Of a DNA stretch of 64,000 nt, positions 19,324 through 27,631 are shown piece by piece. Source of the stretch: Arsenicicoccus piscis (lineage in GTDB: Bacteria; Actinomycetota; Actinomycetes; Actinomycetales; Dermatophilaceae); assembly GCF_022568835.1 (NCBI RefSeq), contig NZ_JAKZHV010000006.1, positions 1 to 64,000 on the forward strand. The letters are read 5' to 3'. A program made the translations under genes and the position numbers. The notes below the pieces were generated by a model that saw only the letters and a program-made list of their open reading frames with translations, did not search any database and was not told the DNA's origin. The first letter of the stretch is position 1. The number at the start of each line of letters is the position of its first letter.

Positions 19324-19707
19324 ATGACCATCGTCGTCGCCTACGCCGACACCGAGCCCGGCCACGCGGCCCTCCGGGCGGCCGTCCAGGAAGCGGTCCT
19401 TCGTCGACAGGACATCGTCGTCACGCCGCCGGTCAGCGATTTTCACCCGACCGAGCAGGACATCACGGCCTTCCTGGCCGGCAGCGAGGAGGACCTCGGC
19501 ACCACCGGGGTGCAGCTGAGCGTCAAGACCTCGCAGCTGCACGACCCGGCGGACGCGGTCATCCAGGTCGCGCAGGAGGTGGGTGCCTCGGCGATCTGCC
19601 TCGGGCTGCGGCACCGCACGGCGATCGGCAAGCTGCTGCTCGGCAGCACCGCCCAGCGGATCCTGCTCGACGCGCCGTGCATGATCATCGCCGTGAAGCC
19701 GAGCTGA
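19324..19707 (+). CDS. Universal stress protein (UspA family)
   Basis: 127 residues. Single Usp domain: TIVVAYADTEPGHAALRAAVQEA at the start and the ATP-type loop GLRHRTAIGKLLLGSTAQRILLDAPCMIIAV at the end (G-x2-G-x9-G-S pattern). It lies 26 nt after the tct permease, preceded by AAAGGA (about 19310-19315), so it is likely cotranscribed. Usp genes often accompany Tct and TRAP transporters; the exact role is unknown. Confidence 0.88.
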   Translation: MTIVVAYADTEPGHAALRAAVQEAVLRRQDIVVTPPVSDFHPTEQDITAFLAGSEEDLGTTGVQLSVKTSQLHDPADAVIQVAQEVGASAICLGLRHRTAIGKLLLGSTAQRILLDAPCMIIAVKPS

Positions 19708-19723
19708 CCGGCGCTCGCGAGTG

Positions 19724-19754
19724 AGCCGGGGAGTGCCGTCCGCATTCCCCGGCT
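19724..19754. terminator. Hairpin between convergent uspA and RraA-like genes
   Basis: AGCCGGGGA (19724-19732) pairs with TCCCCGGCT (19746-19754) over a 13-nt loop; outer bases GCGAG and CTCGC can extend the stem with a bulge. Its place between two convergent stops suits a shared terminator. Confidence 0.65.
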
Positions 19755-19768
19755 CTCGCGTCTGCTCG

Positions 19769-20290
19769 TCAGGAGCTGCGTTCAGCCGACCCGCCTGGGG
19801 TCAGCACGACGACGCCGTCCTCGTCGGCCACGAGCAGATCGCCTGGGCTGATCGTGATGCCGCCGAAGGACACCGGCACGTCGCGGGTGCCGATCCCGGC
19901 CTTCGCGCTGCGCCGCGGGTTCGACCCCAGCGCGAATACGCCGAGATCGACCGCGGCGAGCTCCAGCCGGTCCCGGACGGCGCCGTGGATGACCAGGCCC
20001 TCCCAGCCACTCTTCGCGGCACGGGCCGCCATGTTGCCGCCGACCATCGCGCAGTGCAGGGTGCCGCCGCCCTCGACGACCAGCACCTTGCCGTGCCCAT
20101 CCTCGTCGAGCATGGCCTTGAGGACGAGGTTGTCCTCGCGGCTGTCGAGAGTGACCACCGTCCCGGCGAATTGGGGCCGGGCTCCGAAGCTGATGAAGGC
20201 GGTGTCCGGGACGCGGGCCTGCTCGGGATAGGCGTCGTAGACGTCCGAGGTCAGGGCGGGGCGGGGGAGCTCGAACTGGCTCGTGCTCAT
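19769..20290 (-). CDS. RraA-like protein, putative 4-hydroxy-4-methyl-2-oxoglutarate/oxaloacetate aldolase
   Basis: 173 residues. RraA fold: LTSDVYDAYPEQARVPDTAF, TVVTLDSREDNLVLKAMLDEDGHGKVLVVEGGGTLHCAMVGGNMAARAAKSGWEGLVIHGAVRDRLEL, then VPVSFGGITISPGDLLVADEDGVVVL. The G-x-N-x-A ... R-D pair and the D-x-D-G end match the metal-dependent HMG aldolase branch rather than true RNase E inhibitors. The start overlaps the aconitase stop by 4 nt (ATGA). In this operon it would cleave a hydroxylated oxo-acid to pyruvate or oxaloacetate; the substrate is inferred only from context. Confidence 0.82.
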   Translation of the reverse strand: MSTSQFELPRPALTSDVYDAYPEQARVPDTAFISFGARPQFAGTVVTLDSREDNLVLKAMLDEDGHGKVLVVEGGGTLHCAMVGGNMAARAAKSGWEGLVIHGAVRDRLELAAVDLGVFALGSNPRRSAKAGIGTRDVPVSFGGITISPGDLLVADEDGVVVLTPGGSAERSS

Positions 20291-22971
20291 GGGTGGTTCC
20301 CTTCTGCCGCGTCCTGGTCGTTGCGGCTCGTCACGGTGCTCAGGATGGCGGGGATCGCGCCGCCCTCGCGCAGCAGATCGACCTCGGCGCTGGTCTCGAT
20401 CGCGGCGGTCAGCGTCAGCTCCGTGCGGGAGCCGTCGGGCCGCTTGAGCACCACGGAGACCGGGCAGCGCGGGCTGATCGATCCGGGCTCGGCGTCGACC
20501 TGCACGAGGTCGTCGGCGTGGATCTCGCCCAGCGCTGCGCGGGCCTGCGGCGGCAGCAGCAGGGGCAGGATGCCCATGCCGATCAGGTTGGTCCGGTGGA
20601 TCCGCTCGAAGCTGGCCGCGAGCACGGCCCGTACGCCGAGCAGGCGCTGGGCCTTGGCCGCCCAGTCGCGCGAGGAGCCCATGCCATAGCGCTCACCGGC
20701 AATCACGACGGTCGGGCGGTCTTGAGCGGCATAGTGATTCGCGGCATCGAAGATGGTCATGAGGTCTCCGCCGGCGACCATGGTGGTGCCCACCGGGGCA
20801 TTGGGTGCCAGCTCGTTGACGAGGGACGCGGCGTAGAACGCCCCTCGGGTCATGACCTCCCAGTTGCCGCGCCGGGAGGCGAAGACGTTGAGATCGGCGC
20901 GGTCCTCGCCCCGCTCGACGAGGAAGTCCGCGACGGGGCTGTCCGCCGGTATGGCGCTGGCGGGTGAGATGTGGTCCGTCGTGACGTCGTCCCCGAGCAC
21001 CAGCAGCGGACTGGCGTCGAAGGTCCCGAGCAGGGTTCCCTGCCCGGCGCCGGCAAAGGGCGGCCGCCGCAGGATCGTCGACGTCTCGGACCACGGGAAA
21101 CGAGCCGCGGACGGACTCTCCAAGGCGGCCCACAACGGGTTCGCGTGGGCGCGGGCAAAGGCCTCCGGGAAGTCCTGTGCTCGCACCGCCGTCGCCAGCA
21201 CGGCATCCACCTCGCTGGTGCTGGGCCACAGCTCGTCGAGCATCACCGACCGACCGTCCGGGGTGTGGGCGACCGGCTCGCTGGCGAGATCGCGAGCGGC
21301 GTCCCCGCCGAGGGCGTAGGCGACGACCAGGGCGGGCGTCATCAGATAGCCGGTCCGCAGGTCGGGGTGGACTCGGCCCGAAAAGTTCCGATTGCCCGAC
21401 AGGACGGCGACCGGGGTGACGGTGCCCGCCCGTCGGGCCGCGTCGACCCGCGGCGGCAGCGGCCCGGAGTTGCCGATGCACGTCGTGCACCCGAAGCCGA
21501 CGACGTCGAAGCCGACCGCGGACAGGTCGGTGTCCAGGCCGGAGCGGGCCAGGTACGCCGCTGCCGCAGGTGACCCGGGGGCCAGGGAGGTCTTGACCCA
21601 GGGCGCCGCAGTCAGCCCGAGGGCTCGTGCCCGCCGGGCCAGCAGCCCCGCGGTGACGATGAGCCGCGGATCGGAGGTATTGGTGCAGCTGGTGATGGCG
21701 GCCAGCGCTACCGGGAACGCGGGTAGCCCATCGATGTCCGACGCTCCGGCAGCTGGCTGTGCCAGGGTGCTCGGCGCCGCCGGCTCGCCTGCAGGCAGAC
21801 TGGCCGGCACCGCAGCCGGTGTCAGCAGGTCCTGGGGTCGAGCCGGCCCGGCGATGCTGAGCTCGATCGAGGTCAGGTCGAGGTCCAGGACTCGGCTGTA
21901 CGTCGGCGCCGAATCCGGCTCGAGCCACAGCGAGCTCGCCCGACAGTAGGCCTCGACCAGGCCGGGGTCGACCCGGTCCCGGGCGACCAGCGCCAGGTAG
22001 TCGCAGACCTGAGCGTCGACCGGGAAGTACCCCGTGGTCGCGCCGTACTCCGGCGCCATGTTGGCCACGACCGCGCGCTGACCGACGGTGAGCGACCCCG
22101 CGCCTGGTCCGAAGAACTCGACGAAGTCACCGCTGACACCGAGGCGCCTGAGCTGGTGGGTGAGGGTGAGCGCCAGGTCGGTCGCGGAGATCCCGTCGCG
22201 CAACCGGCCAGTCAGCCGCACCCCCACGACGTCGGGCAGCCGCAGGGTGCACGGCAGCCCGAGCATGACCATCTCGGCCTCGAGGCCGCCGATGCCCCAG
22301 CCGAGCACGCCCAGACCGTTGATCATCGGGGTGTGGCTGTCGGTGCCGAGCATGACATCCGGTGTGAGCCAATCGGATTCGCCGTCGCTGGCGGTGACGA
22401 CGCTGACCACCGTGGCCAGCTGCTCGAGGTTGATGGTGTGCATGATGCCCGTCCCGGGCGGGTTGAGCCGCACGGTGTGCATCGCCGTGGCCGCCCACTT
22501 CAGGAAGCGGTAGCGCTCCGCGTTGCGGCGCAGCTCAAGGCGCAGGTTCGCGGTGGCCGCATCGGGATTGGCGTACGACTCCACGGCCAGGGAGTGATCG
22601 ACCGACACGTCGACCGGCAGTGTCGGCGACAGCAGTCCCGGGTCGTACCCAGCCTCCGCGAGCGTGTCCCGCATGGCTGCCAGATCGACCAGGGCGGGAG
22701 TGCTGGTCGTGTCGTGCATGAGCAGTCGACCCGGCACGACCTCGAGCTCGGCCACGCTGGTCCCTTCGGCGAGCCACCGGGTCAGCGCGGCCTGCAGCGC
22801 GGTCAGCTGCGTCGGGCTGCCGTGGCGGGCCACGTTCTCGGCCAGCAGCCGCAGCGCGAACGGCAGTCGATCCAGGTCCGACGCGAGGGTCGCCGGCAGG
22901 TCGATCATCCGGTAGGTGCGGCCGACATGCGTCAGGCTGGTCGCGGCGCGGGCCCCGGAAGCGGTTGTCAT
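20287..22971 (-). CDS. Aconitase-family hydratase (AcnA type)
   Basis: 894 residues. [4Fe-4S] hydro-lyase that isomerises tricarboxylic acids. Substrate and cluster motifs: VSVDHSLAVE, MLGTDSHTPMINGLGVLGWGIGGLEAE, cluster Cys in ITSCTNTSDPRL (about C429) and VGFGCTTCIGNSGPL (C495, C498), swivelling C-terminal domain with GDDVTTDHISPASAI and ERYGMGSSRDWAAKA. About the usual length for AcnA. Its place in a GntR-controlled operon with a lactonase and an aldolase suggests a catabolic role on a citrate-like acid rather than the house TCA enzyme, but a plain aconitase cannot be excluded. Confidence 0.9.
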   Translation of the reverse strand: MTTASGARAATSLTHVGRTYRMIDLPATLASDLDRLPFALRLLAENVARHGSPTQLTALQAALTRWLAEGTSVAELEVVPGRLLMHDTTSTPALVDLAAMRDTLAEAGYDPGLLSPTLPVDVSVDHSLAVESYANPDAATANLRLELRRNAERYRFLKWAATAMHTVRLNPPGTGIMHTINLEQLATVVSVVTASDGESDWLTPDVMLGTDSHTPMINGLGVLGWGIGGLEAEMVMLGLPCTLRLPDVVGVRLTGRLRDGISATDLALTLTHQLRRLGVSGDFVEFFGPGAGSLTVGQRAVVANMAPEYGATTGYFPVDAQVCDYLALVARDRVDPGLVEAYCRASSLWLEPDSAPTYSRVLDLDLTSIELSIAGPARPQDLLTPAAVPASLPAGEPAAPSTLAQPAAGASDIDGLPAFPVALAAITSCTNTSDPRLIVTAGLLARRARALGLTAAPWVKTSLAPGSPAAAAYLARSGLDTDLSAVGFDVVGFGCTTCIGNSGPLPPRVDAARRAGTVTPVAVLSGNRNFSGRVHPDLRTGYLMTPALVVAYALGGDAARDLASEPVAHTPDGRSVMLDELWPSTSEVDAVLATAVRAQDFPEAFARAHANPLWAALESPSAARFPWSETSTILRRPPFAGAGQGTLLGTFDASPLLVLGDDVTTDHISPASAIPADSPVADFLVERGEDRADLNVFASRRGNWEVMTRGAFYAASLVNELAPNAPVGTTMVAGGDLMTIFDAANHYAAQDRPTVVIAGERYGMGSSRDWAAKAQRLLGVRAVLAASFERIHRTNLIGMGILPLLLPPQARAALGEIHADDLVQVDAEPGSISPRCPVSVVLKRPDGSRTELTLTAAIETSAEVDLLREGGAIPAILSTVTSRNDQDAAEGNHP

Positions 22972-22998
22972 GACAGGATTCTCCGTGGTCAGGGGTGG

Positions 22999-24135
22999 TC
23001 AGGGGTGGTTCGGATCGCTTGCGGCGGGCTGTGGTGCGCCACGACCGGTGGTTGTCGGGTCGGTCGCGAAGACGAGACAGACCGGGGAACCGGTGGCTGC
23101 GACCTGGGTCGGCGTCGCGAAGGTTCCGGTGGCGGGGTCGGGGCGGAGTCGCGTGACCGTGTGAGTGCGCTCGTGCGTGACGTAGAGCGCGCCGTCGTGC
23201 CAGGCCATGAAGCGGGGTCGGATCCCACCGGTCCGGATCCATCCGCAAGGAGTGAGCGAACCGCCCGGTGCTACAGCGAACTCGGCGACGTAGTCCTCGC
23301 CGGGCCCTCCCGGCTCTCGGTCGCCGGCACCGGAGCGCAGGCTCACCAGCAGTCGTCGCCCGTCGGGAGAGAGCACCACCTCAGCGCCCCGGAAGTCGCG
23401 CACGTCATCCGGATCCAGCGCCGAGTGGACGGCCTGCAGGGTGAGCCGTCCAGCGGCTGCGACGGTGAAAACGCTGATCGTGCAGGCGAGCTCGTCGATG
23501 GTGTACGCCGCGGACCCATCGGCCGCCAGCGCAATGTGTCGCGGCCCGCTGCCGTCACGCAGCCGGACTCGGCCGAGCGTCGTCAGAGCCCCGGTGCGCA
23601 CGTCCAGCCTCAGCGTGACGACGACGTCGAGCCCCTTGTCGGGCACCAGGAAGAGCTCGCTGTCGTGGTCTGCCGAGCCGGGAATCGGCACCACCTGATG
23701 TGGTCGTGGACCGGGTTGGTCGCTGCGGTGCGGGCCGGGGGTGCCGGTCAGCTCCACCCGGCCGGCGGGGGAGCCCAGCTCCCCGAAACTTGCCACCGGC
23801 AGAGCAACCACGCTGCCGGAGTGGTTGACGATGAGCAGCCACGAGCCGGAGCTGTCCAGCGCCAGGTGCACCGGATTGGTGCCTGTCGTGTCGACCTCCT
23901 GGACGGCGCGCAGCTGCCCGCTGGCGGCAAGGCTCAGTCGGGTCAGCCGGTGGTCGTCACCGTGAACGGCGTAGACCATGCCCGCGGCCCGTCCCTGCAC
24001 AAGAAACGAGGGGTTATCGGCCGGCCACTGACACACCTGGCGCCAGTCTCCGTAGCTGGTCGAAAAGACAGTGATGCCAACACCTTTGGCCTGCCGCCTG
24101 GCAGTCGTGCGGGACCCGACGAGCGCGAACGGCAT
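22999..24135 (-). CDS. Lactonase-family seven-bladed beta-propeller protein
   Basis: 378 residues from ATG 24135, 1 nt after the MFS stop; a longer start at 24153 would overlap it. Repeated blade patterns include GMVYAVHGDDHRLTRLSLAASGQLRAVQEV, NPVHLALDSSGSWLLIVNHSGSVVALPV, GPRHIALAADGSAAYTIDELACTISVF and GAEVVLSPDGRRLLVSLRS. These match the 6-phosphogluconolactonase/muconate lactonase family (PF10282 type). No signal peptide. It probably opens a lactone intermediate of the pathway encoded by its neighbours. Confidence 0.82.
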   Translation of the reverse strand: MPFALVGSRTTARRQAKGVGITVFSTSYGDWRQVCQWPADNPSFLVQGRAAGMVYAVHGDDHRLTRLSLAASGQLRAVQEVDTTGTNPVHLALDSSGSWLLIVNHSGSVVALPVASFGELGSPAGRVELTGTPGPHRSDQPGPRPHQVVPIPGSADHDSELFLVPDKGLDVVVTLRLDVRTGALTTLGRVRLRDGSGPRHIALAADGSAAYTIDELACTISVFTVAAAGRLTLQAVHSALDPDDVRDFRGAEVVLSPDGRRLLVSLRSGAGDREPGGPGEDYVAEFAVAPGGSLTPCGWIRTGGIRPRFMAWHDGALYVTHERTHTVTRLRPDPATGTFATPTQVAATGSPVCLVFATDPTTTGRGAPQPAASDPNHP

Positions 24136-24136
24136 G

Positions 24137-25320
24137 TCAGTGCACCGGGTCACTGGTCGACTCGTCGGGCTCCCGCAGTCGGATGACGACCATCATGATC
24201 GTGGCCACGACGAGCAGGATGCCGAAGAAGATCAGGCCTGCGGTCTTGGAGCCCGTTCGGTCCACGATGATTCCTTGGGCGTACGGTCCGACGAAACCAC
24301 CGAGGTTGCCGATCGAGTTGATGGCCGCGATGGCGGTCCCCGCCGTCGCCGTGGAGAGGAACAGGCTGGGGACGGCCCAGAAGGGCGACTTGAACGAGTA
24401 GAGGCCGGCCAGCGCGATGCTGATGGCGGCGATCGCCAGCACCGGGCTCTTCGTCATCGCGGCGGCGAACATCGCGACGGCAGACAGGGCCAGCGGCAGG
24501 TAGCTGTGCGCCTTGCGCTCCTGGAGACGATCCGAGCGGCGCGACCACACGATCATTGCGGCCGTTGCCACGACATAAGGGATCATGCCGATGAGCCCGA
24601 CCTGGGTGTTGGTCAGCGACCGACCGAAGGACTTGATGATCTGGGGCAGCCAGTAGCCCGTGCCGAGGCTGCCCACCTGGTAGACGAAGTAGATCGCCCC
24701 GAGGTAGAGCACCTTGGGGTTGGCCAGCGTGGCGAGGATGGACAGGTGCTTGACCTGGCCGGACTTGGCCTCGTCCTGGCGGCGCAGCTCGTCGGTCAGC
24801 CAGTCCCGCTCGGCTGGCTCCAAGAACGTTGCCTGCGCGGGGGACTCGGTGAGTCGGAAGTAGCACAAGACGCCGAGGAAGACCGCGGGCAGGCCCTCGA
24901 GGATGAACATCCAGCGCCAGCCGGACCAGCCGAACCAGTGGATGTGGTCCATGATCAGCGTGCTCAGTGCACGGTGATGAGCTGGAAGTCGTTGTGCACG
25001 AAGCCCATTGCGGTCGCCAGGGCACCCCAGGTGAGCAGGATGCGGGCGATCCAGCGACGCGCCCCAAACTTGGCGAGGGCGATGTTGCTCGGCACCTCGA
25101 AGAGGAAGTAGCCGATGAAGAAGAGGCCGGCGGCGAGTCCGAAGGCCTGACTGGTCAGGCCGAGCTCCTTGTTCATCTGCAAGGACGCGTAGCCGATGTT
25201 GGCGCGGTCGATGTAGTTGACGATGTAGAGGACGAAGACGAAGGGGATGACGTTGCGGGTCACCTTGCGGACAACGGTCTGAGGGTCGATCTCGACCGTC
25301 GGTGTCGCAGTGCTGGACAT
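24137..25320 (-). pseudogene. MFS transporter (anion:cation symporter type) with out-of-frame internal deletion
   Basis: Start ATG 25320 with AAAGGA upstream. The N-terminal part runs FVFVLYIVNYIDRANIGYASLQMNKELGLTSQAFGLAAGLFFIGYFLFEVPSNIALAKFGARRWI (first three helices) to FQLITVH and a stop near 24964. The rest is in another frame from STLIMDHIHWFGWSGWRWMFILEGLPA to the C-terminus. The family has about 60 more residues here, covering helices 4 and 5 and the second conserved loop. So a segment of roughly 190-200 nt is missing at about 24961-24966 and the join is out of frame. The first gene of the operon is thus inactive, while the enzymes behind it remain intact. Confidence 0.82.
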
Positions 25321-25410
25321 CGCATGAATCCTTTTCCAGGGCCAGGTCGTCGGTGACGCTGGCGGGACGGGGCGGAGCGTGTCAAGGCTGGCCAGCCGTA
25401 GGACCATGGT

Positions 25411-25433
25411 GACGGTTATAACCTATAACCGTC
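25411..25433. promoter_or_regulatory. Palindromic operator between MFS and gntR
   Basis: Perfect inverted repeat with 10-bp arms, GACGGTTATA then 3 nt then TATAACCGTC. It contains the self-complementary core GGTTATAACC (25414-25423). It lies 91 nt before the MFS start and 82 nt before gntR, the expected place for a GntR/FadR-family autoregulator. Confidence 0.75.
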
Positions 25434-25486
25434 AAGGGGCAGCGCGAAACTCCCTTGCGAGAGGGTGGTGGCCCAGGCTCGGAGTC

Positions 25487-25496
25487 GGCTATAACC
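25487..25496. promoter_or_regulatory. Second GntR-type half operator near gntR
   Basis: GGCTATAACC differs by one base from the core GGTTATAACC of the palindrome at 25411-25433. It ends 18 nt before the gntR start, just upstream of the ribosome site AGGAGG (25505-25510 region), so binding here would block the regulator's own transcription. Confidence 0.55.
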
Positions 25497-25514
25497 TGAC
25501 CCGCAGGAGGTGCC

Positions 25515-26186
25515 ATGGAGACTGGTGTCGAGTTCAAGACCAAGAGCGACTTCGCCTATCGCGTCGTGCGGGACCGGATCGTCTCCGGGGACCTGGCGCC
25601 GGGTGCGGCCATCCAGCAACGGGACCTGGCCGCAGAACTCGGCATCAGCACCACCCCGTTGCGCGAGGCCATGCGGCGGCTGCATGCCGACGGCCTGGTC
25701 GAGCTGGACTCGCACAAGGACGCGCGGGTATCGGCGCTGCGCGCCCAGGAGGCGCAGGACTTGCTGGAGCTGCGCCTCGCCCTGGACCCGCTCGCAGCCT
25801 CGCTCGCGGCGCAGCGGCGCACCGAGGCGGACCTCACGGCGTTGCAGTCGGCGTTGGCCGCTCTGCGCCCACTGCCGAGTCCGCCCAGCCTGGACGACCT
25901 GGTCCGGCACCGTCAGTTTCATCAGGCCGTCTACCGGGCCGCCCACAACGTCCTGCTCGAGGGCGTGCTGGACACCTTGTGGGACAAAGCGGATCGCTAT
26001 CGGCTGCACGGCCTGCGGTCCGACCCCGGGCAGCGGCACCGCGATGCCAAGTCCGGCGATCACCGGCGGATCGTCAATGCCATCGTCAAGGGTGATGCTG
26101 CCGCCGCAGAAGAGGTCATGCGCGCACACATCGACTCCAGCCATGGTGCGCACGCTCTCGTCGAGCTGGGGGAGGCAGGCGCCTGA
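25515..26186 (+). CDS. GntR/FadR-family transcriptional regulator (FCD domain)
   Basis: 223 residues, ATG 25515 after AGGAGG. N-terminal winged helix: KSDFAYRVVRDRIVSGDLAPGAAIQQRDLAAELGISTTPLREAMRRLHADGLVEL. C-terminal FCD ligand domain: LLELRLALDPLAASLAAQR, LVRHRQFHQAVYRAAHN (metal-ligand D/H-x3-H type), RHRDAKSGDHRRIVNAIVKGDAAAAEEVMRAHIDSS (two further His). The FCD domain usually senses an organic acid. The divergent operon (MFS remnant, lactonase, aconitase-like, RraA-like) and the palindromes in between make it the likely local repressor. Confidence 0.92.
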   Translation: METGVEFKTKSDFAYRVVRDRIVSGDLAPGAAIQQRDLAAELGISTTPLREAMRRLHADGLVELDSHKDARVSALRAQEAQDLLELRLALDPLAASLAAQRRTEADLTALQSALAALRPLPSPPSLDDLVRHRQFHQAVYRAAHNVLLEGVLDTLWDKADRYRLHGLRSDPGQRHRDAKSGDHRRIVNAIVKGDAAAAEEVMRAHIDSSHGAHALVELGEAGA

Positions 26187-26328
26187 CCGCAGGGTGATCG
26201 GATCCACTTGGCCGATCGCGCAGACGTGGGTGACGTTCCGGCTCCGCAAGCGGCTCGGGACCTCGGGCGAGCCGATGACACCAACGCCCGAGGGGGGTGT
26301 GTCGGTGCCCTGGTCTACTGTCGGGCGC

Positions 26329-27585
26329 GTGGACCAGTGGACAGCAGCCTCGCGCTACGACGCGACCGACCGGGAGCGAGCGGTCATGGAGGACACGCGG
26401 CACAAGCACTCCGACCGTGACGAGTTCGCCCGCGACCGCGGCCGGGTGGTCCACAGCGCTGCGCTGCGTCGGCTGTCCGCCAAGACCCAGGTGGAGCAGC
26501 CCGGGTCGAGCGACTTCGTCCGCACCCGGCTCACCCACTCCCTCGAGGTGGCGCAGATCGGCCGCGAGCTCGGCGCCGCGCTCGGCTGCAGCGCCGACGT
26601 CGTCGACACGGCCTGCCTCGCCCACGACCTCGGCCACCCGCCGTTCGGGCACAACGGGGAGGTGGCACTCGCTGCCGCGGCCGCCGACATCGGGGGGTTC
26701 GAGGGCAACGCCCAGACGTTGCGCCTGCTCGTGCGTCTCGAGGCCAAGAGGTTCACCCCGAGCGGTCGGTCGGTGGGCCTCAACCTCACCCGCGCCAGCC
26801 TCGACGCCTCCAGCAAGTACCCGTGGGCGCGTGGCGAAGGGCCCGCTGGGACAGCCAAGTTCGGGGTCTACGCGGATGACCTCGAGGCCTTTGAGTGGGT
26901 GCGGCTCGGTGCCGTGCCGGGGCACACCTGCCTCGAGGCGCAGGTGATGGACTGGTCCGACGACGTCGCCTACTCCGTGCACGACGTCGAGGACGCGGTC
27001 GCGAGCGGGCGGCTCGACCTACGCTGGTTGTCCTCGCAGACCGAGATGGCGGCCGTGCTGGACGTCGCGCACGCCACGTACGCGCCGGACAGCACGATCG
27101 ACACGCTGGCCGCGGCCCACGACCGGCTGCTCGCCTCCGGTGCCGTGCCGAGCACCTTCGACGGCTCGCGGCGTGCGCTCGCCGCGCTGAAGGACATGAC
27201 AAGCCGGCTGGTCGGGCGGTTCGTCGCGGCGAGCGAGGCGGCGACCCGGGCGCGCTACGGCCCCGGCCCGCTCACCCGCTACGACGCCGACCTCGTCGTC
27301 CCCGAGGAGGTCCGGGCCGAGTGCGCCGTGCTCAAGGGCATCGCCGCGCACTTCGTGATGTCCACCGACGAGCGACGCGACCTGCAGGTGCACGAGCGGT
27401 CCATCGTCGCCGACCTGCTGGCGGCCTACGCGGTAGACCCCGAGGGCCGCCTCGACGCGGACCTGCGGGCCGACTTCGTCGAGGCCGCCGACGACGCGGC
27501 GCGCCGCCGGGTGCTCGTCGACCAGGTGGCCTCGCTGACCGACGCCCGCGCCATCCACACCCACGCACGGTGGTGCGCGGCCTGA
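26329..27585 (+). CDS. dgt: Deoxyguanosinetriphosphate triphosphohydrolase
   Basis: 418 residues. Splits dNTPs to nucleoside and triphosphate. HD-domain residues: HSAALRRLSAKTQV, RTRLTHSLEVAQIG, ACLAHDLGHPPFGHNGE and DWSDDVAYSVHDVEDA. Start GTG 26329 is supported by a TACTGT box (26316-26321) 7 nt upstream and by the family start; longer frames reach back through gntR and are not credible. Leaderless by this reading. dnaG follows after 46 nt. Confidence 0.95.
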   Translation: MDQWTAASRYDATDRERAVMEDTRHKHSDRDEFARDRGRVVHSAALRRLSAKTQVEQPGSSDFVRTRLTHSLEVAQIGRELGAALGCSADVVDTACLAHDLGHPPFGHNGEVALAAAAADIGGFEGNAQTLRLLVRLEAKRFTPSGRSVGLNLTRASLDASSKYPWARGEGPAGTAKFGVYADDLEAFEWVRLGAVPGHTCLEAQVMDWSDDVAYSVHDVEDAVASGRLDLRWLSSQTEMAAVLDVAHATYAPDSTIDTLAAAHDRLLASGAVPSTFDGSRRALAALKDMTSRLVGRFVAASEAATRARYGPGPLTRYDADLVVPEEVRAECAVLKGIAAHFVMSTDERRDLQVHERSIVADLLAAYAVDPEGRLDADLRADFVEAADDAARRRVLVDQVASLTDARAIHTHARWCAA

Positions 27586-27631
27586 GCGACGCAGCCGCAT
27601 AGACTCGATCGGCAGAGGACAAGGAGGGCAC

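Noticed and set aside
25510-26328. An upstream extension of dgt through the gntR gene
   Set aside because: The extension lies in another frame of gntR and has no homology; the leaderless box at 26316-26321 marks GTG 26329.
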